NCBI RefSeq assembly: GCF_013522705.1
Contig: NZ_JAAMRE010000021.1
Location: 44,181 to 108,180 of the forward strand
Direction: 5' to 3'
DNA length: 64,000 bases
DNA from: Pseudomonas lurida
GTDB taxonomy: Bacteria; Pseudomonadota; Gammaproteobacteria; Pseudomonadales; Pseudomonadaceae
Shown piece by piece: positions 26,045 through 33,748 of this stretch (its first letter is position 1; each line of letters begins with the position of its first letter). Below the pieces are notes generated by a model, which saw only the letters and a list, made by a program, of their open reading frames with translations, was not told the DNA's origin and ran no database searches. The translations under genes and the position numbers were made by a program.

Positions 26045-28741
26045 TCAGGCGATTGGGCCACGCGGGTAGCGTTTAAGCATGGCCGGCAGCTCTGCTCCGG
26101 GAATCGGCCGATCGAACAGGTAACCCTGGCCCACATCGCAACGGTGCCGCCGCAGGAAGGCCAGCTGTTCGGCGGTCTCGATGCCTTCGGCCACCACCTT
26201 GAGCTTGAGGTTGTGCGCCATGGCGATCACGGCGGAGGTGATTTCCATGTCGTCCTGGTTGTCCGGGATCTCATGGATAAAGCTGCGATCGATCTTGATG
26301 ATATCGATGGGGAATTTTTTCAAGTAACTCAGCGATGAGTAGCCGGTGCCGAAGTCGTCCATGGCCAGGGTCAGGCCGAAGCTCTTTAACTGGTCCAATT
26401 GCAGGCGCGTGTCTTCGGTGGCTTCCAGCAGCAGGCCTTCGGTCAGCTCCAGCTCCAGCAGGTTGGCCGGCAGCTGTTCTTCCTTGAGGATCGTGGCAAT
26501 CGAGGCCACCAGGTCCGGGTCGGAGAACTGCTTGGGGGACAAGTTGATCGCCACCTGCAGGTTGCCCAGGCCGGCGGCGCTCAGTTGCCGGCTCATGCGG
26601 CACGCCTGGCGGGCAATCCATTTGCCGATGGGGATGATCAAGCCAGTCTCTTCGGCCACGCTGATGAACTGGTCGGGGCGGATCATGCCCTTTTCCGGAT
26701 GGTTCCAGCGCAGCAGCGCCTCCATGCCGAGCAGGCGGCCGCTGCGCAGGCATAGCTTGGGCTGGTAGAACACGTCCAGCTCGTTCTGCGTCAGGGCGCG
26801 GCGCAGGTTGTTCTCTACAAACAGCTTGTAGCTGGCTTCGGCATTGAGGGCTTCGGTGAAGACCTGGACCTGATGCTTGCCGTTGGCCTTGGCTTTATGC
26901 AGTGCCAGGCCGGCGTTACGCATGAGGGTTTGCGGGTCGCGGCCATGCAGCGGCGCGCAGGCCAGGCCCACGGAGCCGGTGACGCTGATCAACTGGTTGT
27001 CGACGAACATCGGTTTGTCGAGGGTCGCCAGCAATTGGCTGGCCACTTGCTGACCGGTTTCCAGATCGGTTTCATCCAGCAGCACCGCGAACTCGTTACT
27101 GGCAAAGCGCGCCAGGCTGCCACTGCTGCTTAAGCTGTTGCGCAGGCGTCGGGCCAGGCTGATCAGCAACTTGTCGCCGGTCTGATGGCCGAGGCTGTCA
27201 TTGATGCGCTTGAAGTTATCGATATCCACCAGCAGCAGGCTGATCGGGCTGTCGCTGTCGCGGGCAAAGCGTTCATCGAGGTTGCGGATGAACGCCGGGC
27301 GGTTGCCCAGATTGGTCAGGTTGTCGGTGTAGGCCAGACGCTCGATGCGCTGCTGGGCCAGCTTGGTCTGGGTGATGTCTTCGTAGATGCCGATGTAGTG
27401 GGTCAGCTCACGGTTGTCGCCATAGACCTTGGAAATCGACAACTGCCCCCAGTAGGGTTCCAGGTTCTTGCGGCGGCTTTTGAACTCGCCCTGCCAGCTG
27501 TTGCTCTTGGCCAGGCTCGACGGCGCGTCGAACAGCAACTCACTGAGGTTCTCCAGCGCCGGCAACTGCGCCAGGCGATGGCCGTGGACCTCTTCTGCGC
27601 TGTACTGGGTGATCGCGGTGAAGCTGGGGTTGACGTACTCCACCACGCCGTCGCAGTTGACCAGCAGAAAGGCGTTGGCGCTTTGCTCTACGGCCCGCTG
27701 GAACAGGTGCAGGGCGCTCGTGGCGGTGCGACGGTTATGGTTGTTGATGACTTGTGCAAACTGATCCGCCAGCTCCCCGGCAAAGGCAATTTCATCGGCC
27801 TGCCACGCGCGCGAACCGCCGCTCTGTTCCAGGCACAGCACGCCGACCACCTGCCCGTCGACGCGGATGCTGGCGTCGAGCATGGCGTGCACATCGTTGG
27901 CTCGCAGGCTCTCGGCCATTTCGCGAGTGCGTGGGTCGCGCATCGCGTTGGTGGCATCGATGGCTCGGCTGGTGTGCAAGGCTTCCAGATAATCCGGGAA
28001 ACAACTGGCGTCGATGGGATCAGGCAAATGGTGCTGTTGATCGGCGCGATGGTAGGCGGAAATCGGCACCAGGCGCTGGCCTTCAAGGTTCCAGATACTG
28101 GCGCAATCGAGCTGGTAGATTTCGCAGGCGCTGCGGGTGATCAGCTCGGCGGCTTCCTGCAGCGAATTGTTGGCGGTGTAACGCTGGCGGGCCAGCAGCA
28201 GGATCAGCTCCTGCTGGGCGCGCACCCGTTCCAGGTGCTGCAATTGTTCCTGCTGGGCCCGTTGGTTGAGTTCCAGGGCGATCTGCAGACGACTGTTCTG
28301 ACTCTCCAAATCTTCTGAGGAGGGAAGGGGCAAAGGCACCTCGCTGAACAGGCCGTCGACTACCATCAGGTAACCGCGCAGCAAGTGACGATTGTGTTGT
28401 TTGTAGGCTTCGCCCATTTCCAGCAGGCTCAGCGGGCCATCGTTGGTGTGCAGGGTGTAACGCACCAGATAGTGCGGGCTCTGGGTCAGTTGCTGCTGGA
28501 TGGCGTCGTGCAACTGATAGCGGGCCTGGGGTTCCATCAGGCTGGCGTAGGGCGTGCCGATTAGGGCGCACAGTTCAACCGCCGGCAGGCCGAATTGGCG
28601 CTCGCAGTTGGGATCGAGGTAGAGCAGAGCCCAGCTTGCCTCATTAAGCCGCTCGAAACGCAGCATACCGAGGCGCGAAGGCACCGGTAACTGCGTCACT
28701 ACCTCGGCCGCCGTACGGGCGACATCGGGTTGGCTTTTCAT
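26045..28741 (-). CDS. dipA: DipA-type c-di-GMP phosphodiesterase (PAS-GAF-PAS-degenerate GGDEF-EAL)
   Basis: This 898-residue signalling protein matches P. aeruginosa DipA (Pch) in length, domain order and position next to aceEF. A PAS domain (about 20-130) is followed by a coiled-coil, a GAF domain (about 190-335), a second PAS/PAC (345-460), a GGDEF domain (465-630) and an EAL domain (640-890). The GGDEF signature reads Ala-Ser-Asn-Glu-Phe (547-551), so cyclase activity is not expected. The EAL motif is intact (E674-A-L-L-R-W), with later metal-site segments such as MDDFGTGYSSLSYL. DipA hydrolyses c-di-GMP and promotes biofilm dispersal and motility in P. aeruginosa. No transmembrane segment is seen, so it is cytoplasmic. 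Confidence 0.92.
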   Translation of the reverse strand: MKSQPDVARTAAEVVTQLPVPSRLGMLRFERLNEASWALLYLDPNCERQFGLPAVELCALIGTPYASLMEPQARYQLHDAIQQQLTQSPHYLVRYTLHTNDGPLSLLEMGEAYKQHNRHLLRGYLMVVDGLFSEVPLPLPSSEDLESQNSRLQIALELNQRAQQEQLQHLERVRAQQELILLLARQRYTANNSLQEAAELITRSACEIYQLDCASIWNLEGQRLVPISAYHRADQQHHLPDPIDASCFPDYLEALHTSRAIDATNAMRDPRTREMAESLRANDVHAMLDASIRVDGQVVGVLCLEQSGGSRAWQADEIAFAGELADQFAQVINNHNRRTATSALHLFQRAVEQSANAFLLVNCDGVVEYVNPSFTAITQYSAEEVHGHRLAQLPALENLSELLFDAPSSLAKSNSWQGEFKSRRKNLEPYWGQLSISKVYGDNRELTHYIGIYEDITQTKLAQQRIERLAYTDNLTNLGNRPAFIRNLDERFARDSDSPISLLLVDIDNFKRINDSLGHQTGDKLLISLARRLRNSLSSSGSLARFASNEFAVLLDETDLETGQQVASQLLATLDKPMFVDNQLISVTGSVGLACAPLHGRDPQTLMRNAGLALHKAKANGKHQVQVFTEALNAEASYKLFVENNLRRALTQNELDVFYQPKLCLRSGRLLGMEALLRWNHPEKGMIRPDQFISVAEETGLIIPIGKWIARQACRMSRQLSAAGLGNLQVAINLSPKQFSDPDLVASIATILKEEQLPANLLELELTEGLLLEATEDTRLQLDQLKSFGLTLAMDDFGTGYSSLSYLKKFPIDIIKIDRSFIHEIPDNQDDMEITSAVIAMAHNLKLKVVAEGIETAEQLAFLRRHRCDVGQGYLFDRPIPGAELPAMLKRYPRGPIA

Positions 28742-28958
28742 GGGGGAAACTCACTTGAAATAACGCGCACGGCGCCGGGCTCACGCCCTCTTTTCTGTTG
28801 CCTGCGGCAAGGTTGCATCATGCGGCGCGGGCTGACAAGAGAGGATGAAGGCTAAGTGCTATATGTGTGTTATCGGCCGCTTGGGGGATTTCTACAGTCG
28901 CAGTGACAGAAGGTGTACAAACCTGTTCTCTCTGTCCAGTTTTTGCGATGCAGCACGC

Positions 28959-28986
28959 AAAAAAAGCCCCGCCAAGTGGCGGGGTT
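28959..28986 (-). terminator. Intrinsic terminator of aceE-aceF
   Basis: Read on the minus strand, a CCCCGCC-ACTT-GGCGGGG hairpin is followed by a run of seven T residues. It lies about 70 bases behind the aceF stop. Confidence 0.9.
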
Positions 28987-29022
28987 GAGGTACGAGCGTG
29001 GCGCTCGGAAATCGGTGCAACC

Positions 29023-29050
29023 GGGCCTTCCGGGTTAAGAAGGAAGGCCC
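29023..29050 (-). other. Stem-loop directly 3-prime of aceF
   Basis: A perfect 9-bp stem GGGCCTTCC (29023-29031) and GGAAGGCCC (29042-29050) with a 10-base loop starts nine bases after the aceF stop. It lacks a T-run, so it probably protects the mRNA end ahead of the true terminator at 28959. Confidence 0.65.
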
Positions 29051-29058
29051 GTCGCGGC

Positions 29059-30708
29059 TTACAGCAGGATGGTGCGGATGTCGTTCAGCAATTGGCTCAG
29101 ACGCTGGGTGAAACGTGCAGCGGCGGCGCCGTTGATCACACGGTGATCGTAGGACAGCGACAGTGGCAGCATCAGCTTCGGCTGGAACGCCTTACCGTCC
29201 CAGACCGGCTGGATTGTCGCCTTGGACACACCCAGGATCGCCACTTCCGGCGCGTTGACGATTGGCGTGAAGCCGGTACCGCCAATGTGGCCGAGGCTGG
29301 AGATGGTGAAGCAGGCGCCCTGCATATCGTCCGGGGTGAGCTTCTTGTCACGGGCCTTGGCCGCCAGTGCGGCAGCTTCAGCGGCGAGCTGCAGCAGGCT
29401 CTTCTGGTCGACGTTCTTGATGACCGGCACCAGCAGGCCATCCGGGGTGTCGACCGCAAAGCCGATATGCACGTACTTCTTGCGAATGATCGCCTTGCCG
29501 CTCGGCGCCAGCGAACTGTTGAAGTCCGGCAGTTCCTTGAGCAGGTGCGCGCAGGCCTTGAGCAGCAGTGGCAGGACGGTCAGCTTGACGCCGGCCTTTT
29601 CGGCCACGGCTTTCTGCGCAACGCGGAATGCTTCCAGGTCGGTGATGTCGGCCTGGTCGAACTGCGTCACGTGGGGGATGTTCAGCCAGCTGGCGTGCAG
29701 ACCTGCCGCGCCGATTTGCATCAGGCGGGTCATCGGCACTTCTTCGATTTCGCCGAAGCGGCTGAAGTCCACGGTGCGGATCGGCGGAATGCCCGAGCCA
29801 CCGGTGGTAGCGCCGCCGGCAGCCGGCGCTTCCTTGGCCTTTTGCATCATGGCTTTGACGTAAACCTGCACGTCTTCCTTCAGCACACGACCGTGAGGGC
29901 CGGTGGCGGCGACGGCGCTGAGCTCGACGCCGAATTCACGGGCCAGCTGACGCACGGCCGGGCCGGCGTGAACCTTGGCACCGCTCGGCGCAGGCGCGGC
30001 AGCAGCTGGGGCCGGTGCGGCCTCGGCTTTTGCGGCGGGTGCGGGCGCGGCAGCCGGAGCCTGGGCGGCTTCAGCTTTGGCCGCCGGAGCGGCGGCCGGT
30101 GCTGGAGCAGCGGCAGGCGCGGCGCCTTGTACTTTGAGCTTGAGGATGAAGTCACCGGTGCCGACTTCGTCTTCCAGCTTGACCGCAATGCTTTCCACCA
30201 CGCCGGCAGCCGGCGATGGAATCTCCATGGAGGCCTTGTCGGACTCCAGGGTGATCAGCGACTGGTCGGCTTCGACCGTATCGCCAACCTTGACCAGCAG
30301 CTCGATGATCTTGGCTTTGCCCGACGAGCCGATGTCCGGAACGTGAATGTCCTGAACGGTAGCGGCAGCCGGTGCAGCGGCCGGGGCCGCTGGGGCCTCG
30401 GCGGCAGCGGCAGGCTTTTCAGCCGGCGCGGGAGCGGCTGCAGGAGCGGCCGCCGCAGGCGCCGCATCGGCGGCACCTTCGATTTCCAGTTCGAGCAGTT
30501 CGTCGCCTTCTTTCAGGCGGTCGCCCAGCTTGACCTTCAGGCTCTTGACCACGCCGGCCTTGGGAGCAGGAATTTCCATGCTCGCCTTGTCCGATTCCAG
30601 GGTCAGGATGCTCTGGTCGGCTTCGACGGTGTCGCCGACCTTCACAAACAGCTCGATTACTTCACCTTCACCGCTGCCGATGTCAGGTACGCGAATGAGT
30701 TCGCTCAC
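29059..30708 (-). CDS. aceF: Pyruvate dehydrogenase E2, dihydrolipoamide acetyltransferase
   Basis: The 549-residue E2 core subunit transfers the acetyl group from lipoate to CoA. Two lipoyl domains are present (about 1-75 and 118-192), each with the lipoyl Lys in Glu-Ser-Asp-Lys-Ala-Ser-Met. They are joined by Ala/Pro-rich swinging linkers with several Ala-Pro-Ala-Ala repeats. The E1/E3-binding domain (HAGPAVRQLAREFGVEL) and the catalytic domain follow, ending with the Asp-His-Arg-Val-Ile-Asn-Gly active site. The Asn in place of Asp is also known from Azotobacter vinelandii E2p. It follows aceE with an 11-base gap in the same transcript; no E3 (lpd) gene is attached. Confidence 0.96.
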   Translation of the reverse strand: MSELIRVPDIGSGEGEVIELFVKVGDTVEADQSILTLESDKASMEIPAPKAGVVKSLKVKLGDRLKEGDELLELEIEGAADAAPAAAAPAAAPAPAEKPAAAAEAPAAPAAAPAAATVQDIHVPDIGSSGKAKIIELLVKVGDTVEADQSLITLESDKASMEIPSPAAGVVESIAVKLEDEVGTGDFILKLKVQGAAPAAAPAPAAAPAAKAEAAQAPAAAPAPAAKAEAAPAPAAAAPAPSGAKVHAGPAVRQLAREFGVELSAVAATGPHGRVLKEDVQVYVKAMMQKAKEAPAAGGATTGGSGIPPIRTVDFSRFGEIEEVPMTRLMQIGAAGLHASWLNIPHVTQFDQADITDLEAFRVAQKAVAEKAGVKLTVLPLLLKACAHLLKELPDFNSSLAPSGKAIIRKKYVHIGFAVDTPDGLLVPVIKNVDQKSLLQLAAEAAALAAKARDKKLTPDDMQGACFTISSLGHIGGTGFTPIVNAPEVAILGVSKATIQPVWDGKAFQPKLMLPLSLSYDHRVINGAAAARFTQRLSQLLNDIRTILL

Positions 30709-30719
30709 AAAAAGTCTCC

Positions 30720-33365
30720 TCAGCAGTCCAGTGGGTTGCGTTTTTCCGGGTTGATACCGAACTTGACGATGGCGTCAGCCACCACCTTGGGTTCGATCTC
30801 ACCACGGTCAGCCAAGGCTTCCAGGGCTGCCAACACCACGAAGTGACGGTCGACTTCGAAGAAGTGACGCAGCTTCTTGCGGCTGTCACTGCGGCCGAAA
30901 CCGTCGGTGCCCAGGACTTTGAACTCCTTGGACGGGACCCACTGGCGAATTTGTTCGGCAAACAGCTTCATGTAGTCGGTGGAGGCGATGACCGGGCCCT
31001 TGCGGCCGGCCAGGCATTCTTCGACGTAGCTGGTTGCTGGTTTCTGGCCAGGATGCAGACGGTTGCTGCGCTCTACGGCCAGGCCGTCGCGACGCAGTTC
31101 GTTGAAGCTGGTCACGCTCCACACGTCGGCGCCGACGTTGAACTCGTCACGCAGGATCTTCGCCGCTTCACGCACTTCGCGCAGGATGGTGCCGGAGCCC
31201 ATCAGTTGAACGTGGTGCGCCGCTTCCTTGGTGTCTTCTTCGAGCAGGTACATGCCCTTGATGATGCCTTCCTCGACACCGGCCGGCATGGCTGGCTGCT
31301 GGTAGGACTCGTTCATCACGGTGATGTAGTAGAAAACGTCCTGCTGTTCTTCGGTCATTTTCTTCATGCCGTCCTGGATGATCACCGCCAGCTCGTAGCC
31401 GTAGGTTGGATCAAAGGTGCGGCAGTTCGGGATGGTGGCAGCCAGGATATGACTGTGACCGTCTTCGTGTTGCAGGCCTTCGCCGTTCAGCGTGGTACGG
31501 CCGGCGGTGCCGCCGATCAGGAAGCCACGGGTACGGCTGTCGCCCGCCGCCCAGGCCAGGTCGCCGATGCGCTGGAAACCGAACATCGAGTAGAAGATGT
31601 AGAACGGCAGCATCGGCTGGTTGTGGCTGGAGTACGAAGTACCGGCGGCGATGAAGGAGCTCATGGCGCCCGCTTCGTTGATGCCTTCTTCGAGGATCTG
31701 GCCCTTCTTGTCTTCCTTGTAGAACATCACCTGGTCTTTATCGACTGGCTCGTAGAGCTGGCCGACGGAGGAGTAGATGCCCAACTGACGGAACATGCCT
31801 TCCATACCGAAGGTACGGGCTTCGTCCGGAATGATCGGAACGATGCGCGGGCCGATGTCCTTGTCCTTGACCAACTGCGCGAGAATCCGCACGAAGGCCA
31901 TGGTGGTGGAGATTTCACGGTCGCCCGAGCCGTCAAGGATAGCCTTGAGGGTGCTGAGGTCCGGCGTCGGCACGCTGAAGCTGTTGGCGCGGCGCTGTGG
32001 CACGAAACCGCCCAGCGCGGAGCGACGCTCGGCCAGGTAACGGGCTTCGGCGCTGTTCGGCTCCGGCTTGAAGAACGGCAGGTTCTCCAGCTCTTCGTCC
32101 TTGACCGGGATGTCGAAGCGGTCGCGGAACAACTTCAGGCTGTCGACATCGACTTTCTTGGTGTTGTGCGCGGTGTTCTTCGCTTCGCCGGCACCGGTGC
32201 CATAACCCTTGATGGTCTTGGCCAGGATGACGGTCGGCTGTTCTTTGTGGTTGACCGCTTCGTGGTACGCCGCATAGACCTTGTACGGGTCGTGGCCGCC
32301 ACGGTTGAGCTTCCAGATCTCGTCGTCGGACAGGTCGGCAACCATCGCCTTGAGTTCAGGCGTGTTGAAGAAGTGTTCACGTACGAATGCGCCGTCTTTG
32401 GCTTTGTAGTTCTGGTACTCGCCGTCGATGACTTCGTCCATGCGGCGTTGCAGGATGCCGTCGACGTCCTTGGCCAGCAGCGGGTCCCAGAAACGGCCCC
32501 AGATGACTTTGGTCACGTTCCAGTGAGCACCGCGGAACACGCCTTCGAGTTCCTGGATGATCTTGCCGTTGCCGCGAACCGGGCCGTCGAGGCGCTGCAG
32601 GTTGCAGTTGATGACGAAGATCAGGTTGTCCAGTTTTTCGCGGCCGGCCAGGGAGATGGCGCCCAGGGATTCCGGCTCGTCGCACTCGCCGTCGCCCAGG
32701 AAGCACCAGACCTTTTGCTTGCCTTCAGGGATGAAGCCACGGGCTTCCAGGTACTTCATGAAACGTGCCTGGTAGATCGCCTGGATCGGGCCAAGGCCCA
32801 TGGATACGGTCGGGAACTGCCAGAAATCAGGCATCAGCCAAGGGTGCGGGTAGGACGACAGGCCCTGACCGTCGACTTCCTGGCGGAAGTTGTTCATCTG
32901 TTCTTCGCTGATGCGGCCTTCCATGAACGCACGGGCGTAAACGCCTGGAGACGTGTGGCCCTGGAAGTAGATCAGGTCGCCGCCGTGTTCGTCGGTCGGG
33001 GCCTGGAAGAAGTAGTTGAAGCCGATGTCATACAGGGTTGCGCTGGAAGCGAAGCTGGAGATGTGACCGCCCAGGTCCGAATCTTTCAAGTTCGTGCGCA
33101 TTACCATCGCCATGGCGTTCCAGCGTACCAGCGAGCGAATGCGGCGTTCCATGAACAGGTCGCCAGGCATGCGTGCTTCGTGGGTAACGGGGATGGTGTT
33201 GCGGTATGGCGTGGTGATGGCGTAGGGCAGTTGCGAGCCGCTGCGGGTCGCGAGTTCGCCCATACGGGTCATCAGGTAGTGAGCACGGTCTTCGCCTTCT
33301 TTGTCGAGAACCGATTCCAGGGCGTCCAGCCATTCCTGGGTTTCGACGGGATCGAGGTCTTGCAT
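30720..33365 (-). CDS. aceE: Pyruvate dehydrogenase E1, homodimeric type
   Basis: The 881-residue thiamine-diphosphate enzyme decarboxylates pyruvate and acetylates the lipoyl groups of AceF. The thiamine-PP motif is visible as Gly-Asp-Gly-Glu at FLGDGECDEPES and runs to ...NLIFVINCNLQRLDG. I use ATG 33365 (MQDLDPVETQEWLDALE), which matches PAO1 AceE as I recall it and has GGAG six bases upstream. An in-frame ATG at 33440 would add 25 residues with only a weak Shine-Dalgarno. It is first in aceE-aceF and its upstream region has paired palindromes (see the separate entry). Confidence 0.95.
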   Translation of the reverse strand: MQDLDPVETQEWLDALESVLDKEGEDRAHYLMTRMGELATRSGSQLPYAITTPYRNTIPVTHEARMPGDLFMERRIRSLVRWNAMAMVMRTNLKDSDLGGHISSFASSATLYDIGFNYFFQAPTDEHGGDLIYFQGHTSPGVYARAFMEGRISEEQMNNFRQEVDGQGLSSYPHPWLMPDFWQFPTVSMGLGPIQAIYQARFMKYLEARGFIPEGKQKVWCFLGDGECDEPESLGAISLAGREKLDNLIFVINCNLQRLDGPVRGNGKIIQELEGVFRGAHWNVTKVIWGRFWDPLLAKDVDGILQRRMDEVIDGEYQNYKAKDGAFVREHFFNTPELKAMVADLSDDEIWKLNRGGHDPYKVYAAYHEAVNHKEQPTVILAKTIKGYGTGAGEAKNTAHNTKKVDVDSLKLFRDRFDIPVKDEELENLPFFKPEPNSAEARYLAERRSALGGFVPQRRANSFSVPTPDLSTLKAILDGSGDREISTTMAFVRILAQLVKDKDIGPRIVPIIPDEARTFGMEGMFRQLGIYSSVGQLYEPVDKDQVMFYKEDKKGQILEEGINEAGAMSSFIAAGTSYSSHNQPMLPFYIFYSMFGFQRIGDLAWAAGDSRTRGFLIGGTAGRTTLNGEGLQHEDGHSHILAATIPNCRTFDPTYGYELAVIIQDGMKKMTEEQQDVFYYITVMNESYQQPAMPAGVEEGIIKGMYLLEEDTKEAAHHVQLMGSGTILREVREAAKILRDEFNVGADVWSVTSFNELRRDGLAVERSNRLHPGQKPATSYVEECLAGRKGPVIASTDYMKLFAEQIRQWVPSKEFKVLGTDGFGRSDSRKKLRHFFEVDRHFVVLAALEALADRGEIEPKVVADAIVKFGINPEKRNPLDC

Positions 33366-33475
33366 GGCTTGCTCCAGGGCGGAAAGGCTACCAGAATCGG
33401 TTGCCTGAAGTTTGCGACTGGCCTTGTGGGCAGACGACATAAATTCTTGGATGGCCGAAGGTTGCTTCGGCGTCC

Positions 33476-33490
33476 TGTAGTTTTACTACA
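33476..33490. promoter_or_regulatory. Palindromic operator 1 upstream of aceE
   Basis: TGTAGTTTTACTACA is a perfect 6-bp-arm palindrome with a three-base centre. It lies just downstream of the proposed aceE transcription start, and its 13-bp core is the exact reverse complement of operator 2. The GTAGT-N3-ACTAC form resembles FadR/PdhR-type GntR sites in architecture. Confidence 0.65.
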
Positions 33491-33528
33491 AATCGTCGGC
33501 CATTTCAGCCTTTCGAATGTATATACGA

Positions 33529-33541
33529 GTAGTAAAACTAC
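33529..33541. promoter_or_regulatory. Palindromic operator 2 upstream of aceE
   Basis: GTAGTAAAACTAC has the same arms as operator 1. Its centre is 52 bases (about five helical turns) from that of operator 1, and it lies between the proposed -35 and -10 of the aceE promoter, where a bound repressor would block RNA polymerase. Confidence 0.65.
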
Positions 33542-33748
33542 ACAAGACTGAGCGTATGACTCGGTCTGGCTGGTGAGCATAATCGTTATTGTTGATCTTT
33601 TGCGAACAAGAAAAGGTAGAAGTTTAATGTTGCCTGCCAAAATTAAAGAATTTTCAGCTATTTCTAACTTTTGTTCGACAGTCCTTCATTTGGCGCGGTG
33701 CTCGCGCTTGTCGCTACAAGCCTTCCACGCGCCGATCAAGGATAGACC

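Larger units (their letters stand above)
28742..29058. other. Intergenic region between dipA and aceF
   Basis: These 317 bases hold the dipA upstream region and, on the aceF side, two hairpins that end the aceEF transcript (28959-28986 and 29023-29050). The rest, with its AT-rich part around 28860-28950, has no ORF with homology and no clear promoter elements that I can assign. Confidence 0.6.
33366..33748. promoter_or_regulatory. aceE-glnE divergent control region
   Basis: The 383 bases (308 if aceE starts at 33440) hold no further gene. For aceE (minus strand) a promoter can be proposed: TTGTGT (33540-33545), a 16-base spacer, TATACA (33518-33523). The stretch from about 33590 to 33680 is AT-rich. 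No clear glnE promoter was recognised. Confidence 0.55.

Noticed and set aside
29059..30708. Asn instead of Asp in the DHRVI-x-G active site of AceF
   Set aside because: The same Asn is known in Azotobacter vinelandii E2p, so it is normal for this group rather than an inactivating change.
33365..33440. The longer aceE start at 33440
   Set aside because: It adds 25 non-conserved residues with only a weak Shine-Dalgarno, whereas ATG 33365 has GGAG at good spacing and the conserved N-terminus.
30843..33551. A 902-codon open frame on the plus strand opposite aceE
   Set aside because: It mirrors the codon pattern of the high-GC gene below it; the translation is low-complexity with no family match. 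AceE on the other strand is certain.
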